This document shows, in pieces, positions 1-11,105 of a stretch of 64,000 nucleotides of DNA. The position numbers and the translations under genes are program-made. This DNA is from Neomegalonema sp. (GTDB lineage: Bacteria; Pseudomonadota; Alphaproteobacteria; Rhodobacterales; Rhodobacteraceae), in contig JALEGB010000089.1 in the NCBI GenBank assembly GCA_022760355.1, forward strand, positions 42,543 through 106,542, given 5' to 3'. The notes beneath the pieces were generated by a model that searched no databases, was not told the origin of the DNA, and worked only from the letters and a program-made list of their open reading frames with translations. Positions within the stretch are counted from its first letter, which is position 1; every line of letters starts with the position of its first letter.

Positions 1-844
1 CCTGATCATGCGGAACGCGGACGCCGCACAGCATAAGGTGGTCCGTCGATCCGTCGGCGTTCGGGCCGAAAGCGTGCACGTCGAAGCCTTGGCCGACGCG
101 AATGTCGGGGATGAGGGAGGGGACCTCAGTCATATTCTCTTTTTCCTGCGCCGCCCAATGTTCGGCGAAATCGAAATCCTCCGGCCGCGTCAATTTGATG
201 TTCTCAGGCGCGCCGAGGGTCAATTTTGTCGTGATCCCCGCACGACGGGCGATCTCCGCGTCATCCGTCAAGGCCGCGCCGGCGAAGTGACGATGGGCGG
301 CGAGGATCGGTTCGAAGTGAAAGCCTTGCGGCGTCTGCGCCCGCCACAGCCCGTCTCGGGGCAAAAGGTCGCCGCAGGCGCCGTCCGTCGTCTCGCGCCG
401 CAGCGTATCCACCAGGGGCGCGGCGGCGCAGGCGCCTTGCGCGCTCTCCAGGGCGGCCAGCACGCGTTGGATCACGCCCGTCGAGACAAACGGTCGCGCG
501 CCGTCATGGATCAGAACCAGCTTCGGCGCCGTTGCGGCCAGCGCTTCGAGCGCAAGGCGCACGCTGTCCTGGCGCTCGCCGCCGCCAAAGACCGGATCAT
601 TTAACCGGCTGCGGATCGCTTCGGGCAGCCGCTCAATTTCTGCGACGTAAAGCGATTGATCATCTGGGTGTATCGATACTTGCAGCCGATCCACTGCGGG
701 AACGGAGGCGAACGCCAGCAATGAACGCAGCAGCGCCGAGCGGCCCGCGACGGGGCGATACTGCTTTGGAAGGCCGGCGCCGGCGCGGCTGCCACGGCCC
801 GCCGCAAGAACTAGCGCAACACAGCTCATCCCATCCTCAACCAT
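1..844 (-). CDS. ispDF: Bifunctional 2-C-methyl-D-erythritol 4-phosphate cytidylyltransferase / 2,4-cyclodiphosphate synthase, partial at left edge
   Basis: Not in ORF track because it runs off the window. Reverse complement reads [34 protein letters not shown]... (IspD nucleotidyl-binding start) and near the edge ...[20 protein letters not shown] (IspF start). Confidence 0.9.
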   Translation of the reverse strand, partial: MVEDGMSCVALVLAAGRGSRAGAGLPKQYRPVAGRSALLRSLLAFASVPAVDRLQVSIHPDDQSLYVAEIERLPEAIRSRLNDPVFGGGERQDSVRLALEALAATAPKLVLIHDGARPFVSTGVIQRVLAALESAQGACAAAPLVDTLRRETTDGACGDLLPRDGLWRAQTPQGFHFEPILAAHRHFAGAALTDDAEIARRAGITTKLTLGAPENIKLTRPEDFDFAEHWAAQEKENMTEVPSLIPDIRVGQGFDVHAFGPNADGSTDHLMLCGVRVPHDQ

Positions 845-847
845 AAA

Positions 848-1951
848 ATGCTCGCAAAGCCGAAACGGCTTGCTTGCATGGCGACGCGAAAGCCTGTAGC
901 GACGGGCGCTGCACAAGGATTAGGCACAATGGTACAGCCGCTGATCATTGGTTCGCATCAATTCGACACGCCAGTGTTCCTGGCGCCCATGGCTGGGATT
1001 ACGGACGCGCCCTTCCGTGCGCAAGTCCGACATTTCGGCGCGGCGCTGGTCTGCTCGGAAATGGTCGCATCGATCGGCTTCGCAACCCATCAGGCCGACG
1101 TGCGCGCCAAAGCTGAAATCGAGGCGACGGACGGCGTCGCCGCGGTCCAGATCGCGGGGCGTGAGCCTGAGCCGATTGTGGAGGCTGCGAAGGCGGCTGA
1201 GGCCGGCGGCGCCGCAATAATCGATCTGAATTTTGGGTGCCCGGCGAAGAAGGTCACGAATGGCGCAGCGGGGGCGGCGCTGATGCGGGAGCCGGAGCGC
1301 GCGCTGAAAATCGTCGAGGAAACGGCGCGCGCCGTCGCCGTTCCGGTCACCGTAAAAATGCGGCTGGGCTGGAATGCGGATTGTTTGAACGCCGCGGCGC
1401 TGATCAAAGGCGCGGCGGAGGTCGGCGCGCAGGCTGCGACCGTGCATGGCCGCACCCGCGCCCAAGCCTACAAAGGCGCGGCGGATTGGACGGCGATTGG
1501 AGAAGTCGTCGCTGAAGCGCCAATTCCCGTGATTGCGAATGGCGATATCGACAGCCCAGCGGCGGCCCGGCGGGCGCTGGCGCTGTCCGGCGCCGCCGGC
1601 GTTATGATTGGCCGCGGCGCCCAGGGGGCGCCTTGGCTGCTGGCGCAAATCACAGCGGATCTGGAGGGGCGCCCCTTTACCCCGCCCACGCCGGCGGAGC
1701 AGCTGCGTCTCGCCGTCGCGCATTATGAGGCGATGCTGAGCCGCTACGGCGTCGCCCTTGGGCTGCGCGCTGCGCGCAAGCACTTAAGCTGGCGCGTGCT
1801 TCACGCCGCCGCTGGCGCGGCTTGGGGGGATGCGGCGCGGGCGCGCTTGGTGCGCATCGATGCGCCCGAGACCGCCAAGAAACTGCTGCTGTCAATCGCC
1901 GATCGGCTGGAGGCCAGCGAGATCATTGAAATTGGGAGCCTGGCGGCGTGA
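848..1951 (+). CDS. dusB: tRNA-dihydrouridine synthase DusB (NifR3 family); true start may be ATG ~929
   Basis: [49 protein letters not shown] motifs; directly upstream of ntrB as in alphaproteobacteria. Confidence 0.93.
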   Translation: MLAKPKRLACMATRKPVATGAAQGLGTMVQPLIIGSHQFDTPVFLAPMAGITDAPFRAQVRHFGAALVCSEMVASIGFATHQADVRAKAEIEATDGVAAVQIAGREPEPIVEAAKAAEAGGAAIIDLNFGCPAKKVTNGAAGAALMREPERALKIVEETARAVAVPVTVKMRLGWNADCLNAAALIKGAAEVGAQAATVHGRTRAQAYKGAADWTAIGEVVAEAPIPVIANGDIDSPAAARRALALSGAAGVMIGRGAQGAPWLLAQITADLEGRPFTPPTPAEQLRLAVAHYEAMLSRYGVALGLRAARKHLSWRVLHAAAGAAWGDAARARLVRIDAPETAKKLLLSIADRLEASEIIEIGSLAA

Positions 1952-3192
1952 GCATAGAGCCGGGCCCGACGAGGGAAGGAGCCGTTGCGATGACATCCAA
2001 ATCCGTGGGGGTCGCCCATCAGCGCCCGGCGGCGCCGTCCGCATCGGCGCGTGCTTCGAAAGAGCCGCGAAGCGCGCCTGCTGAGGCGTTGTGGGCGGCG
2101 TTGCCGACGCCTTGTCTCGCGGTTGATGAGAATGATCGATTTGTCGCCGCAAACCCGCGGGCGGAACTGTTCCTGACGCAAAGCGCGCACACTCTGCGGC
2201 GAATGTCGTTGGATCAGATGTTCGGGCCCGGCAGTCGGGTGGCGGACGCCGTGCGACAGGTGCGCCGCGGCGCGCTTTCCCTCAGCGAATATGGGGCGCC
2301 GGTGAGCTTCTGTGGCGGCGAGCCCGTTGTCGTCGATTTTCAGGCCGCGCCGGTGTTTGATGAGCCGGGGCTTGTTCTGCTTTCTTTCCAGCCGCGTTCA
2401 GTCGCCCTGGCGATGGATCGGTCACTGGCGAATCAAGGCTCGACCCGCAGCCTGACCGGTCTCTCGGCAATGTTGGCACACGAAATTAAGAACCCGCTCT
2501 CGGGTATATCGGGTGCGGCTCAGCTGCTGGAGATGACTCTGGGCGAGGGGGAGGCGGAGCTCCTCCAACTGATTCAGGAGGAGGTGGACCGCATTCGCGC
2601 GCTGGTTGAGCGGATGGACGCGTTTGGCGATGCGCGGCCGGGCGAGCGCGAGGCGGTGAATATTCATGACGTGCTCGACCAAGCGAAGCGTTCGGCGCGG
2701 GCTGGGTTCGCAAGGCATGTTCGGATTCGGGAGGAATATGACCCGTCATTACCCCCCGTTCCGGCGGATCGCGGTCAATTACTGCAGGCGATCAGCAACT
2801 TGGTGAAGAACGCCGCCGAAGCCGCACCGCGTCAAGGGGGGGAGATCGTCCTGAAAACGGCGTTTCGCCCCGGCGTTCAGATCGCGTTGGCGGGCGGCGC
2901 GCGCGAACGTCTGCCGCTTGAGGTGATCGTCGCCGACAACGGCCCCGGCGTTCCGGAAGATTTGATCGATCACATCTTCGAACCATTCGTAACATCGAAA
3001 GCTGCGGGCAGCGGGCTCGGTTTGCCGCTCGTGGCGAAGATCGTTGGCGATCACGGCGGTGTTGTTGAGTACCGCCGCCAGAATGAACAAACGGAGTTCC
3101 GCATCCTTCTCCCGGTTTGGACGGCGTTTACGGATGCGGCCGCCAATAAGTCGGCGAAAAAGCAGCCGACGGAGCGAGGAAGCAAAGAATGA
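1948..3192 (+). CDS. ntrB: Nitrogen regulation sensor histidine kinase NtrB
   Basis: PAS-like N-terminus, H-box [21 protein letters not shown] boxes ([27 protein letters not shown]). Confidence 0.93.
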   Translation: MSIEPGPTREGAVAMTSKSVGVAHQRPAAPSASARASKEPRSAPAEALWAALPTPCLAVDENDRFVAANPRAELFLTQSAHTLRRMSLDQMFGPGSRVADAVRQVRRGALSLSEYGAPVSFCGGEPVVVDFQAAPVFDEPGLVLLSFQPRSVALAMDRSLANQGSTRSLTGLSAMLAHEIKNPLSGISGAAQLLEMTLGEGEAELLQLIQEEVDRIRALVERMDAFGDARPGEREAVNIHDVLDQAKRSARAGFARHVRIREEYDPSLPPVPADRGQLLQAISNLVKNAAEAAPRQGGEIVLKTAFRPGVQIALAGGARERLPLEVIVADNGPGVPEDLIDHIFEPFVTSKAAGSGLGLPLVAKIVGDHGGVVEYRRQNEQTEFRILLPVWTAFTDAAANKSAKKQPTERGSKE

Positions 3193-4658
3193 TCACAGGC
3201 ACGGTGCTGCTCGCTGACGATGATCGCGCGATACGGACGGTGCTTAGTCAGGCGCTGACCCGCGCCGGCGCGCGCGTGCGCTCAACTGGCGCCGCTTCGA
3301 CTTTGTGGCGTTGGATTGAGGAAGGGGTGGGCGACGCGGTGCTCACCGATGTCATGATGCCGGATGGCGACGCGTTGGATTTGCTTCCGGCGATCAAAAA
3401 GCGGCGTCCGGATCTGCCTGTCGTGGTGATGAGCGCGCAGAACACGGTGATGACGGCGATCCGCGCCGCACAGGCCGGAGCGTACGAGTATATTCCGAAG
3501 CCTTTTGATTTGCGCGAGGTCGTCAATACGCTCGGCCGGGCGCTATCGAGCAATGAGCCGAGCGAAGAGGACGCCGAAAGCGGCGTTGAGGAGGCTTCGG
3601 TCTGCCAGATTGATCAGCTGCCGCTGATCGGACGGTCGCCTGCGATGCAACAGGTGTATCGGGTGATGGCCCGCCTGATGCATACGGATCTGACCGTCAT
3701 GATCTCTGGCGAGTCGGGAACAGGTAAGGAGCTGGTCGCCCGCGCGCTGCATAATTACGGCCGGCGCAAGTCGGGTCCGTTCGTTGCGGTCAATATGGCG
3801 GCGATTCCCAAAGAGCTGATTGAATCCGAGCTGTTCGGTCATGAAAAGGGCGCGTTCACCGGCGCAACGGAACGGGCGCGCGGCAAATTCGAGATTGCGC
3901 AGGGCGGGACTCTATTTCTCGACGAGATCGGCGATATGCCGGCGGAGGCGCAGACACGGCTGTTGCGCGTGCTGCAAGAGGGGGAGTTCGTCACGGTTGG
4001 CGGTCGCAAGCCGATCAAAACCGATGTCCGGATCATCGCGGCGACTCACCAGGATTTGCGGCGACTGATCCGTGAAGGGCTGTTCCGCGAGGATCTCTAC
4101 TACCGGATCAACGTTGTCCCAATTCGACTGCCCGCGCTGCGGGAGCGGGCGGACGATGTGCCTGATCTGGCGCGCGCCTTTCTTCGCAAAGCGCAGGATG
4201 ACGGGCTGCCGGCCAAATCGATTTCGCGTGACGCGCTCGATCTGCTGCGCGCGCAGCCTTGGCCTGGGAATGTGCGCGAGCTTGAAAATCTGGTGCGCCG
4301 CCTGGCGGCGCTGTGTCCTGAGGATTTGATTGATGCGCGGGCTGTTGGCGACGAGCTGTCAGCGGCGCCCTTAGATGAGCCGGCGATCGGGGCCAATCAG
4401 GAGGCTGAAACCCTGTCGGCATCCGTTGAGCGGCATGTCGCAAAGCTGTTTCAGCGTTATGAGCCCGGCGCGCCGCCGCCTGGATTGTATGATCGGATCC
4501 TACAGGAGCTTGAACTACCGTTGATTACGCTCACTCTGAGCGCCGCGCAGGGCAACCAGGTCCGCGCCGCCGAAATTCTCGGGATCAACCGAAACACCCT
4601 GCGGAAAAAAATTCGCGAGCTTGACATTCAAGTCACACGCGGCAAAAAGCTGATGTAG
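3189..4658 (+). CDS. ntrC: Nitrogen regulation response regulator NtrC
   Basis: Receiver domain, sigma54 AAA+ ([21 protein letters not shown]), Fis-type HTH ([20 protein letters not shown]). Confidence 0.95.
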   Translation: MITGTVLLADDDRAIRTVLSQALTRAGARVRSTGAASTLWRWIEEGVGDAVLTDVMMPDGDALDLLPAIKKRRPDLPVVVMSAQNTVMTAIRAAQAGAYEYIPKPFDLREVVNTLGRALSSNEPSEEDAESGVEEASVCQIDQLPLIGRSPAMQQVYRVMARLMHTDLTVMISGESGTGKELVARALHNYGRRKSGPFVAVNMAAIPKELIESELFGHEKGAFTGATERARGKFEIAQGGTLFLDEIGDMPAEAQTRLLRVLQEGEFVTVGGRKPIKTDVRIIAATHQDLRRLIREGLFREDLYYRINVVPIRLPALRERADDVPDLARAFLRKAQDDGLPAKSISRDALDLLRAQPWPGNVRELENLVRRLAALCPEDLIDARAVGDELSAAPLDEPAIGANQEAETLSASVERHVAKLFQRYEPGAPPPGLYDRILQELELPLITLTLSAAQGNQVRAAEILGINRNTLRKKIRELDIQVTRGKKLM

Positions 4659-4807
4659 CAAGGCAACAGGTTCGACGCCACGCCGCGAATTCAGTCGATT
4701 GACGCTGATCCGCTCCGTCGAGCCGGGTCAGCCGCAATCGTCGCGACGCCGGAGGACCGCGCCGCGCCTTTGGGCGGCCCTAATGGGCTTATTGCAGCGA
4801 GGTCAGG

Positions 4808-7453
4808 GTGACTCACGACGACGAGGCTGGCGCGAGCCCCTCCGGTCCAGAACGCCCGAACACTGGGGCGACTGGCGGCAATCAGCCGATGGCGACGGGT
4901 TCGACGCCAACCGCCGAGGCTGGGGCGCCCTCAGACGCGCACCGGCCCACAACGCGGAACACGCCCAAACGGCGCGCGGACGCGCTGATGACGCAGGCGC
5001 GGAATGCGGCGCGAAGCACAGCCGCCGCCGCCGCGGTCGGCGTGCGCAGCGCCAAAGAAGCGGCGCATAGAGCTGCGCGCGCCGGGCGCAGCGCGCTTGC
5101 CGCCGCCAAGTCGCGCGCCGCGGGGCGAAAGCCGGCGGGACCGCCGCCGGAAGAGCAGCGGCTGCCATGGATCTTGCGAGTCGCGCCGACGCGCCCATCC
5201 GCGCTGCTGGTGGGCGCTCTGGCGGTGGCGGGCCCCATCCTCGCCATTCTGACTTATGCGACGCTGTCCAGCGCGGATCAGAAAACCGTTTCATCGCTCT
5301 GGTTCAAGCTGCTGATTCTTGCGGATATTTGCTACCTGGTTGGGCTGATGGCCTTGGTCGGGCTGCAAATCGCGCGGCTGGTGATCGCCCGGCGCGCCGG
5401 CTCCGCCGGCTCACGGCTGCATGCGCGCATGGTGGCGATCTTTATCGGCGTCGCCGCCGCGCCGACGGTGCTGGTGGCCGTCTTCTTCTTCTTCATTATC
5501 CAGCTGGGGGTGAACGCCTGGTTCAGTGATCAGGTTGGATTTCTTGTGCGCAGCTCCGGCGCCGCGGCGAAAGCGTATGAGCGAGAGGTGTTGCAGGCGA
5601 CGGTTGGCCAATCCTTCGCTGTCGCGAAAACACTGAATGATTCAGTCGGTTCTGTTTCCGGCCCGCGCGATCCGCGGTTCGCGCGGCTGTTGGACGAAGC
5701 GGCGTCGGCCCGTGGGTTTACGCATGTCTATGTGTTGGACTCAAAGGGCAAAATTCTTGCGCGAGGGTTGGATAGTTTTCGGTTCAACTTTGTGCCGCCG
5801 TCCAAAAAGGAGCTGGCGACGGCGATTGGCGGCAAACCAGTCGTGCGCAAGGACGTTGTTATTGGCGAGATGCGCGCGTTGCTGCGGCTGGAGAGTTTCT
5901 ATGGCGCGGTGCTCTATGTCTCGCGCCCTGTGGACAGCTCGGTGCTCGAAACGCGCACCCGGACCAAGGCGGTCGTGGCCAGTTACGAACGGCTTGAGGA
6001 TGAGCGGGACGCCTTCATGGCTCAGTTCGCAGCGCTCTATCTCGGCTTTGCGCTGCTGGTCTTGATCGCCGCCATTTATCTCGGCCTGTGGTTCGCTGAA
6101 CGTCTGGCGCGGCCGATCGGCCGGCTGGCGGCGGCGGCCCAGCGGGTGCGCGCTGGCGATCTGGTGGTTCGGGTGAAAGAAGAGCGGGGCGATGACGAGC
6201 TCGCGCTGCTCAGCCGCGTGTTCAACCGGATGACCGAAGAAGTCCAGCGCAAACAGGAAGCGCTGAAGAGCGCCAGCGCGGAGTCCGAACAGCGGCGGTT
6301 ATTCAGCGAAGCGGTGCTTTCGGGGGTTTCAGCCGGCGTGGTTGGTCTGGATGCGGATGGGCGGATCCGGATGATGAACGAGCCCGCGGCGCGGCTGTTG
6401 AGCCTTGATCCGGAGGCCGCGACCGGCCGCATGCTGACGGAAGCGGCGCCGGAATTTAAGCAGCTTTATCAAGACGCCTGCTATGATCCGGCGAATGGCG
6501 TCGAGCGCGAAGTCAGAATTTTGCGGGATGGCGAAGAACTTGAGCTGATGGCGCGGATCACCAACCAGCGCCAGGCCCGCCGCAAGCATGGCAATGGCGG
6601 ATTTGTGGTGACGCTTGACGATGTTACTGAGCTGGTGTCAGCCCAGCGTCTGGCGGCTTGGGGGGATGTTGCGCGCCGCATCGCCCATGAAATTAAGAAC
6701 CCGCTGACCCCGATCCAGCTCGCCGCCGAGCGGCTGAAGCGAAAATATCGAGATCGGCTTGGCGACGAGAATGAGGCGTTTGAGCGCTATACGGAGACAA
6801 TCGTCCGACAAACGGCGGAGATCGGGCGCATGGTCGATGCGTTTTCCCGCTTCGCCAAGATGCCAACGCCGACGATCGGCGAGGAATCAATTTTTGAAGT
6901 GGTGCGTCAGGCGATCACTCTTCAGGAAGAGGGGCGGACCAATATCAAGTACGCCTTCGACGCGAGCGACGATGCTCAGGCCCTGCATGTTCGCGTCGAT
7001 CGCGGTCAAATCCACCAAGCGCTCACGAACCTCCTTCAAAACGCCGCTGACGCGATCGAATCGCGGGTCGAGCACGACGCGTCGGCCGGCGTCGACGGGG
7101 CGCCGGCGCAAATCCGCATCTCGCTGGCGCGGCGGGGCAATATGGCGTCGATTACGATCTCCGATAATGGCTGCGGCCTGCCGGCGCGGGATCGACGACG
7201 CTTGCTCGAGCCGTATGTGACGACGCGGGACAAGGGCACAGGCCTCGGGCTCGCGATTGTTTCGAAGATCGTTGAGGAGCATCATGGCGCTTTCGAACTC
7301 GGCGATGCGGAGCCTTTCGCTGCGCATGAAAAGCCGGGCGCGGCGGCTCGGATCACACTGCCGCTTTCACCAACAACAATTGACAAGTTGGGCGACGCGG
7401 CGGGCGAGGGCCGTGCGGAACAAAAGGCGGATGCTGAGATCGCGGGCGCGTGA
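4808..7453 (+). CDS. ntrY: Nitrogen regulation sensor histidine kinase NtrY; precise start uncertain
   Basis: Multiple TM segments, HAMP, PAS, His[24 protein letters not shown]; precedes ntrX. Confidence 0.92.
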   Translation: MTHDDEAGASPSGPERPNTGATGGNQPMATGSTPTAEAGAPSDAHRPTTRNTPKRRADALMTQARNAARSTAAAAAVGVRSAKEAAHRAARAGRSALAAAKSRAAGRKPAGPPPEEQRLPWILRVAPTRPSALLVGALAVAGPILAILTYATLSSADQKTVSSLWFKLLILADICYLVGLMALVGLQIARLVIARRAGSAGSRLHARMVAIFIGVAAAPTVLVAVFFFFIIQLGVNAWFSDQVGFLVRSSGAAAKAYEREVLQATVGQSFAVAKTLNDSVGSVSGPRDPRFARLLDEAASARGFTHVYVLDSKGKILARGLDSFRFNFVPPSKKELATAIGGKPVVRKDVVIGEMRALLRLESFYGAVLYVSRPVDSSVLETRTRTKAVVASYERLEDERDAFMAQFAALYLGFALLVLIAAIYLGLWFAERLARPIGRLAAAAQRVRAGDLVVRVKEERGDDELALLSRVFNRMTEEVQRKQEALKSASAESEQRRLFSEAVLSGVSAGVVGLDADGRIRMMNEPAARLLSLDPEAATGRMLTEAAPEFKQLYQDACYDPANGVEREVRILRDGEELELMARITNQRQARRKHGNGGFVVTLDDVTELVSAQRLAAWGDVARRIAHEIKNPLTPIQLAAERLKRKYRDRLGDENEAFERYTETIVRQTAEIGRMVDAFSRFAKMPTPTIGEESIFEVVRQAITLQEEGRTNIKYAFDASDDAQALHVRVDRGQIHQALTNLLQNAADAIESRVEHDASAGVDGAPAQIRISLARRGNMASITISDNGCGLPARDRRRLLEPYVTTRDKGTGLGLAIVSKIVEEHHGAFELGDAEPFAAHEKPGAAARITLPLSPTTIDKLGDAAGEGRAEQKADAEIAGA

Positions 7454-7538
7454 GCGCTGCGGATGCGCGAATTGAGTTAGGCTAACAGCCGGACAGGCGG
7501 GCGGTTCGGTAAAATAAAACGGAGGTTGAGGAGCGGTC

Positions 7539-8969
7539 ATGGCGGACGTCTTAATCGTAGACGATGAACCGGATATTCGCACGCTTCTGGGCGATATCCT
7601 CACCGATGAAGGGCATGGCTGCCGCATGGCCGACACCGCCGATACGGCGCTCGGCGAAATCGCGAAGCAGCGGCCGGATTTGATCGTGCTCGATATCTGG
7701 CTGCAGGGCAGTCGGATGGACGGCATCGAGGTGCTGAAGACCGTCAAGCGCGATGATCCGGATTTGCCAGTGTTGATCATCTCTGGTCATGGCAACATCG
7801 AAGTCGCGGTCGCGGCCATTAAACAGGGCGCGTATGACTTCATCGAAAAGCCGTTCAAGCTCGATCAACTGCTCGTTGCGGTTGGCCGTGCTCTTGAGGC
7901 CTCGCGCCTGCGCCGCGAAGTGTCCGATCTACGGGCGCGCGACCGGCGTGAAGTGGAGCTGATCGGCAAATCGGCGTCCATTATTCAATTGCGCCAGTCG
8001 TTGCTGCGTGTGTCGCCGACGAACAGCCGGGTCCTGTTCACCGGCCCTCCAGGGTCGGGCAAAGAGGTCGCGGCGCGCTTTCTACACGCCAATTCGAAGC
8101 GCGCCGACCATCCGTTCATCGTGGTGAATTCAGCCGCCATTGAACCGTCGCAGATGGAGCGTTCGCTGTTTGGCGAGGAGCGGGACGGCGCAGTGACCCC
8201 TGGGTTGTTGGAGCGCGCGCATGGCGGCACGCTGTTCTTTGACGAAGTATCCGACATGCCGGCCGGGACGCAGTCCAAGATCCTGCGCGTACTCGTCGAT
8301 CAAACCTTCACCCGTGTGGGCGGCGTGAGCACCGTTCGGGTCGATCTTCGCATCGTATCGGCCACGACCGCTGACCTGTCCGGCGCCATCGCGGCAGGCC
8401 GGTTCCGAGAGGATCTCTATCACCGCCTGAATGTTGTGCCGATTGAAACCCCGGCGCTGGCGGAGCGGCGAGAAGATGTGCCGGATCTGATCCAGTATTT
8501 TGTCGAGCGGCTGAATACCGAACAGGGGCTGCCAACCCGGAAGTTCGGGCAGGACGCGATGGCGGCGCTACAGGCGTTTGCATGGCCTGGCAATGTGCGG
8601 CAGCTGAAAAACATCGTCGAGCGGATGTTGATTTTGGGCGGCGCCGAGCAGGACGGCTCGCCGAAAACAGACGCGATCACTGCGGATGATTTGCCGCCTG
8701 AAATCACCGGCAGCGACTCCTCCAGCGGCGGCGTTCTGGATATCTCGCTGGTCGGCTTGCCGTTGCGGGATGCGCGCGAAGCGTTCGAACGTGAATATCT
8801 GATTGCGCAGATCAACCGGTTTGGCGGCAATATCTCGCGGACAGCGGAGTTTGTGGGCATGGAGCGCTCGGCGCTTCACCGTAAGCTCAAGTCGCTCGGC
8901 GTGGCGACTGCGAACCGGCGCGGCGGGCGTATCGCGCGGCTGTCGGACGAGTTGGCGGACGGAACGTAG
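7539..8969 (+). CDS. ntrX: Sigma54-type response regulator NtrX
   Basis: ADVLIVDDEPDIRTLLGDILTDEGH receiver start, AAA+ domain, C-terminal HTH; downstream of ntrY. Confidence 0.93.
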   Translation: MADVLIVDDEPDIRTLLGDILTDEGHGCRMADTADTALGEIAKQRPDLIVLDIWLQGSRMDGIEVLKTVKRDDPDLPVLIISGHGNIEVAVAAIKQGAYDFIEKPFKLDQLLVAVGRALEASRLRREVSDLRARDRREVELIGKSASIIQLRQSLLRVSPTNSRVLFTGPPGSGKEVAARFLHANSKRADHPFIVVNSAAIEPSQMERSLFGEERDGAVTPGLLERAHGGTLFFDEVSDMPAGTQSKILRVLVDQTFTRVGGVSTVRVDLRIVSATTADLSGAIAAGRFREDLYHRLNVVPIETPALAERREDVPDLIQYFVERLNTEQGLPTRKFGQDAMAALQAFAWPGNVRQLKNIVERMLILGGAEQDGSPKTDAITADDLPPEITGSDSSSGGVLDISLVGLPLRDAREAFEREYLIAQINRFGGNISRTAEFVGMERSALHRKLKSLGVATANRRGGRIARLSDELADGT

Positions 8970-8978
8970 CAGGGCCGC

Positions 8979-10349
8979 ATGCGGATCATCATTTGCGGAG
9001 CTGGCCAAGTCGGCTATCAAATTGCGCGGCGGTTGGCGTCGGAAAATAACGACGTCGCCATCCTGGATGTCAGCGCCGAGCTTGTGTCGAAAGCTGCGGA
9101 TGCGCTCGATATCCGCGGCGTCGCCGGCCACGCCGCGCATCCTGATACGTTGGAGCGCGCTGGCGCTCGCGACGCCGACATGCTGATCGCGGCGACCTAC
9201 TCGGACGAAGTCAACATGGTCGCCTGCCAGATCGCGCATTCGATCTTTGAGGTGCCGCGTAAGATCGCCAGGGTTCGGGCTCAGGAATATTTGAAGCCGC
9301 AATGGAGCGATATTTTCCGCCGCGACCATATGCCGATCGATGTCGTCATCTCGCCTGAAATCGAAGTGGCGGGGGTCGTTATTCGGCGGCTCGCCGCGCC
9401 GGCCGCCTTCGACAGCACGCCGTTTTTGGATGGAAAGGTCGAAGCGGTCGGCGCCAAGGTCTCGCAAGAATGTCCGGTCGCCAATACGCCGATGCGGCAA
9501 CTTGCCCAGCTGTTTCCTGATCTAAGGGCGCGGGTGGTCGCTTTTGTTCGGGACGGCCATCTGCGCAGCGCCGCGCCGGAAGATCAGCTGTTCCCTGGCG
9601 ATGAGGCCTATATCGTTGTTGACACCCGGCATGTGCGCCGCGCGCTTGAGCTTTTCGGGCAGGCCTCGGATGCGGCGGGCCGGGTTGTGTTGGTCGGCGC
9701 GGGAAATATTGGCGTTCAGGTTGCGGTTCAGCTCGAGAAAACGGACACGCGCTCGAAATTGGTGGAGGCCGACAGGTCTCGGGCTGAGAAAGCGGCTGAG
9801 CAGTTGGAGCGCACAATTGTGCTCCATGGCGATGGGCTGTCGGCCGAAGTTCTCTCCGAAGCGAACGTACAGGATGCGCATGCGGTCGTTTCGCTGACGC
9901 AAGATGACAAGGTGAATGTTCTGTGCGCGGCCTTGGCGAAGCAAATGGGATGTCAGCGGGCGTTGGCGTTGACCAATGATCCGAGTCTTGCGCCACTTGC
10001 GGGTCCGCTTGGCATCGACGCCTTCGTCAATCCGCGGGCCACGACGGTCTCAACCATTCTGCGGCATGTGCGTCGGGGGCGAATTCGGGCGCTGCATACG
10101 CTGCGAGACGGGGAGGGGGAGCTTTTCGAGGCTCAGGTTCTCGCAACCTCGCCGATCGCAGGGAAAAGAGTGCGCGAATTGGAATTACCGAGCGGCGCGA
10201 CGATTGGAGCGGTGTTGTCGAATGGTCAGGTCGCGACGCCGGATGCGGATACGATGATCGAGGCGGGCGACACCGTTGTCATGTTCAGCATCAAGCGGGA
10301 TTTGAAACAGGTTGAGGCGCTGTTCCGGGTCGGCTTGGAGTTCTTCTAG
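8979..10349 (+). CDS. trkA: Trk system potassium uptake protein TrkA
   Basis: Two Rossmann/RCK repeats (MRIIICGAGQVGYQIARRLA; VVLVGAGNIGVQVAVQLE). Confidence 0.93.
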   Translation: MRIIICGAGQVGYQIARRLASENNDVAILDVSAELVSKAADALDIRGVAGHAAHPDTLERAGARDADMLIAATYSDEVNMVACQIAHSIFEVPRKIARVRAQEYLKPQWSDIFRRDHMPIDVVISPEIEVAGVVIRRLAAPAAFDSTPFLDGKVEAVGAKVSQECPVANTPMRQLAQLFPDLRARVVAFVRDGHLRSAAPEDQLFPGDEAYIVVDTRHVRRALELFGQASDAAGRVVLVGAGNIGVQVAVQLEKTDTRSKLVEADRSRAEKAAEQLERTIVLHGDGLSAEVLSEANVQDAHAVVSLTQDDKVNVLCAALAKQMGCQRALALTNDPSLAPLAGPLGIDAFVNPRATTVSTILRHVRRGRIRALHTLRDGEGELFEAQVLATSPIAGKRVRELELPSGATIGAVLSNGQVATPDADTMIEAGDTVVMFSIKRDLKQVEALFRVGLEFF

Positions 10350-10410
10350 CGCGATTTGAAGTTGGATGGCGCCATCTAACGGCTCGCAAATCGCGACCAA
10401 ACAGAGACTG
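10350..10410 (+). repeat. Dispersed nested-palindrome repeat, copy A (3' of trkA)
   Basis: CGCGATTTGaaGTTGGATGGcgCCATCTAACggctcgCAAATCGCGaccaaacagagac; near-identical to copy at 46864. Confidence 0.85.
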
Positions 10411-10832
10411 CGGGCGCTCGCACCCGTCGGCGGACGCGTCCATAGCGGGGCTGGCGACGGCAAATTTAAAATAGTTTCGATGGCGCTGTGGGCGTGCTAC
10501 GACGCCGCGTGTGGGTCGGGGCGAGAAGAGCGGAAAAGCGTTCTCAATGTCGCCTAGTCAGTCGCAGGTCGCGCAAAAGGCGCTGTGTTTCGCTGAGCGC
10601 CGTCGCGCTCAGGCGAACTTGAGCTGCAGTGCAAAATTTCACAGGACTTTTTTGTGTGGCGCCATAGTGTCGACGCGAGCACGAATATTGATGAATGGGC
10701 GACGTCTCCATACACCATGTTCGCCTCACCTTCAGGGGCTGAGAGAGCTGCAAACCCCACAAGGCGGAAGCGCGCCAAATAGAAGCTGCGTCCAATACGC
10801 GTGAACTAAAACAAAAAACAGGATCACCCGCG

Positions 10833-11072
10833 ATGTCGAATGACCGCCAAAACCTGCAAGATGTGTTTCTTAACCACATTCGAAAACATAAGGTGCCAGT
10901 CACTGTATTTCTGGTGAATGGGGTGAAGCTCCAGGGAATATTGACTTGGTTCGATAATTTTTGTGTTTTGCTGCGTCGAGATGGTCAGTCTCAACTGGTT
11001 TATAAGCATGCGATTTCGACGATTATGCCAGCCCAACCAATCAACCTTTATGATCAAGAAGACCCAAGCTGA
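10833..11072 (+). CDS. hfq: RNA chaperone Hfq
   Basis: [60 protein letters not shown]. Confidence 0.98.
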   Translation: MSNDRQNLQDVFLNHIRKHKVPVTVFLVNGVKLQGILTWFDNFCVLLRRDGQSQLVYKHAISTIMPAQPINLYDQEDPS

Positions 11073-11105
11073 TCGGATGCGCGATATGCTGTTTGCGATG
11101 CCTGT

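Noticed and set aside
10730-10775. TPP-riboswitch-like string ttcaggggctgagagagctgcaaacccc upstream of hfq
   Set aside because: Contains CUGAGA and a GGGG/CCCC pair, but lacks the conserved second half (CUGAUC, GAUAAUACC) and hfq is not a thiamine gene.
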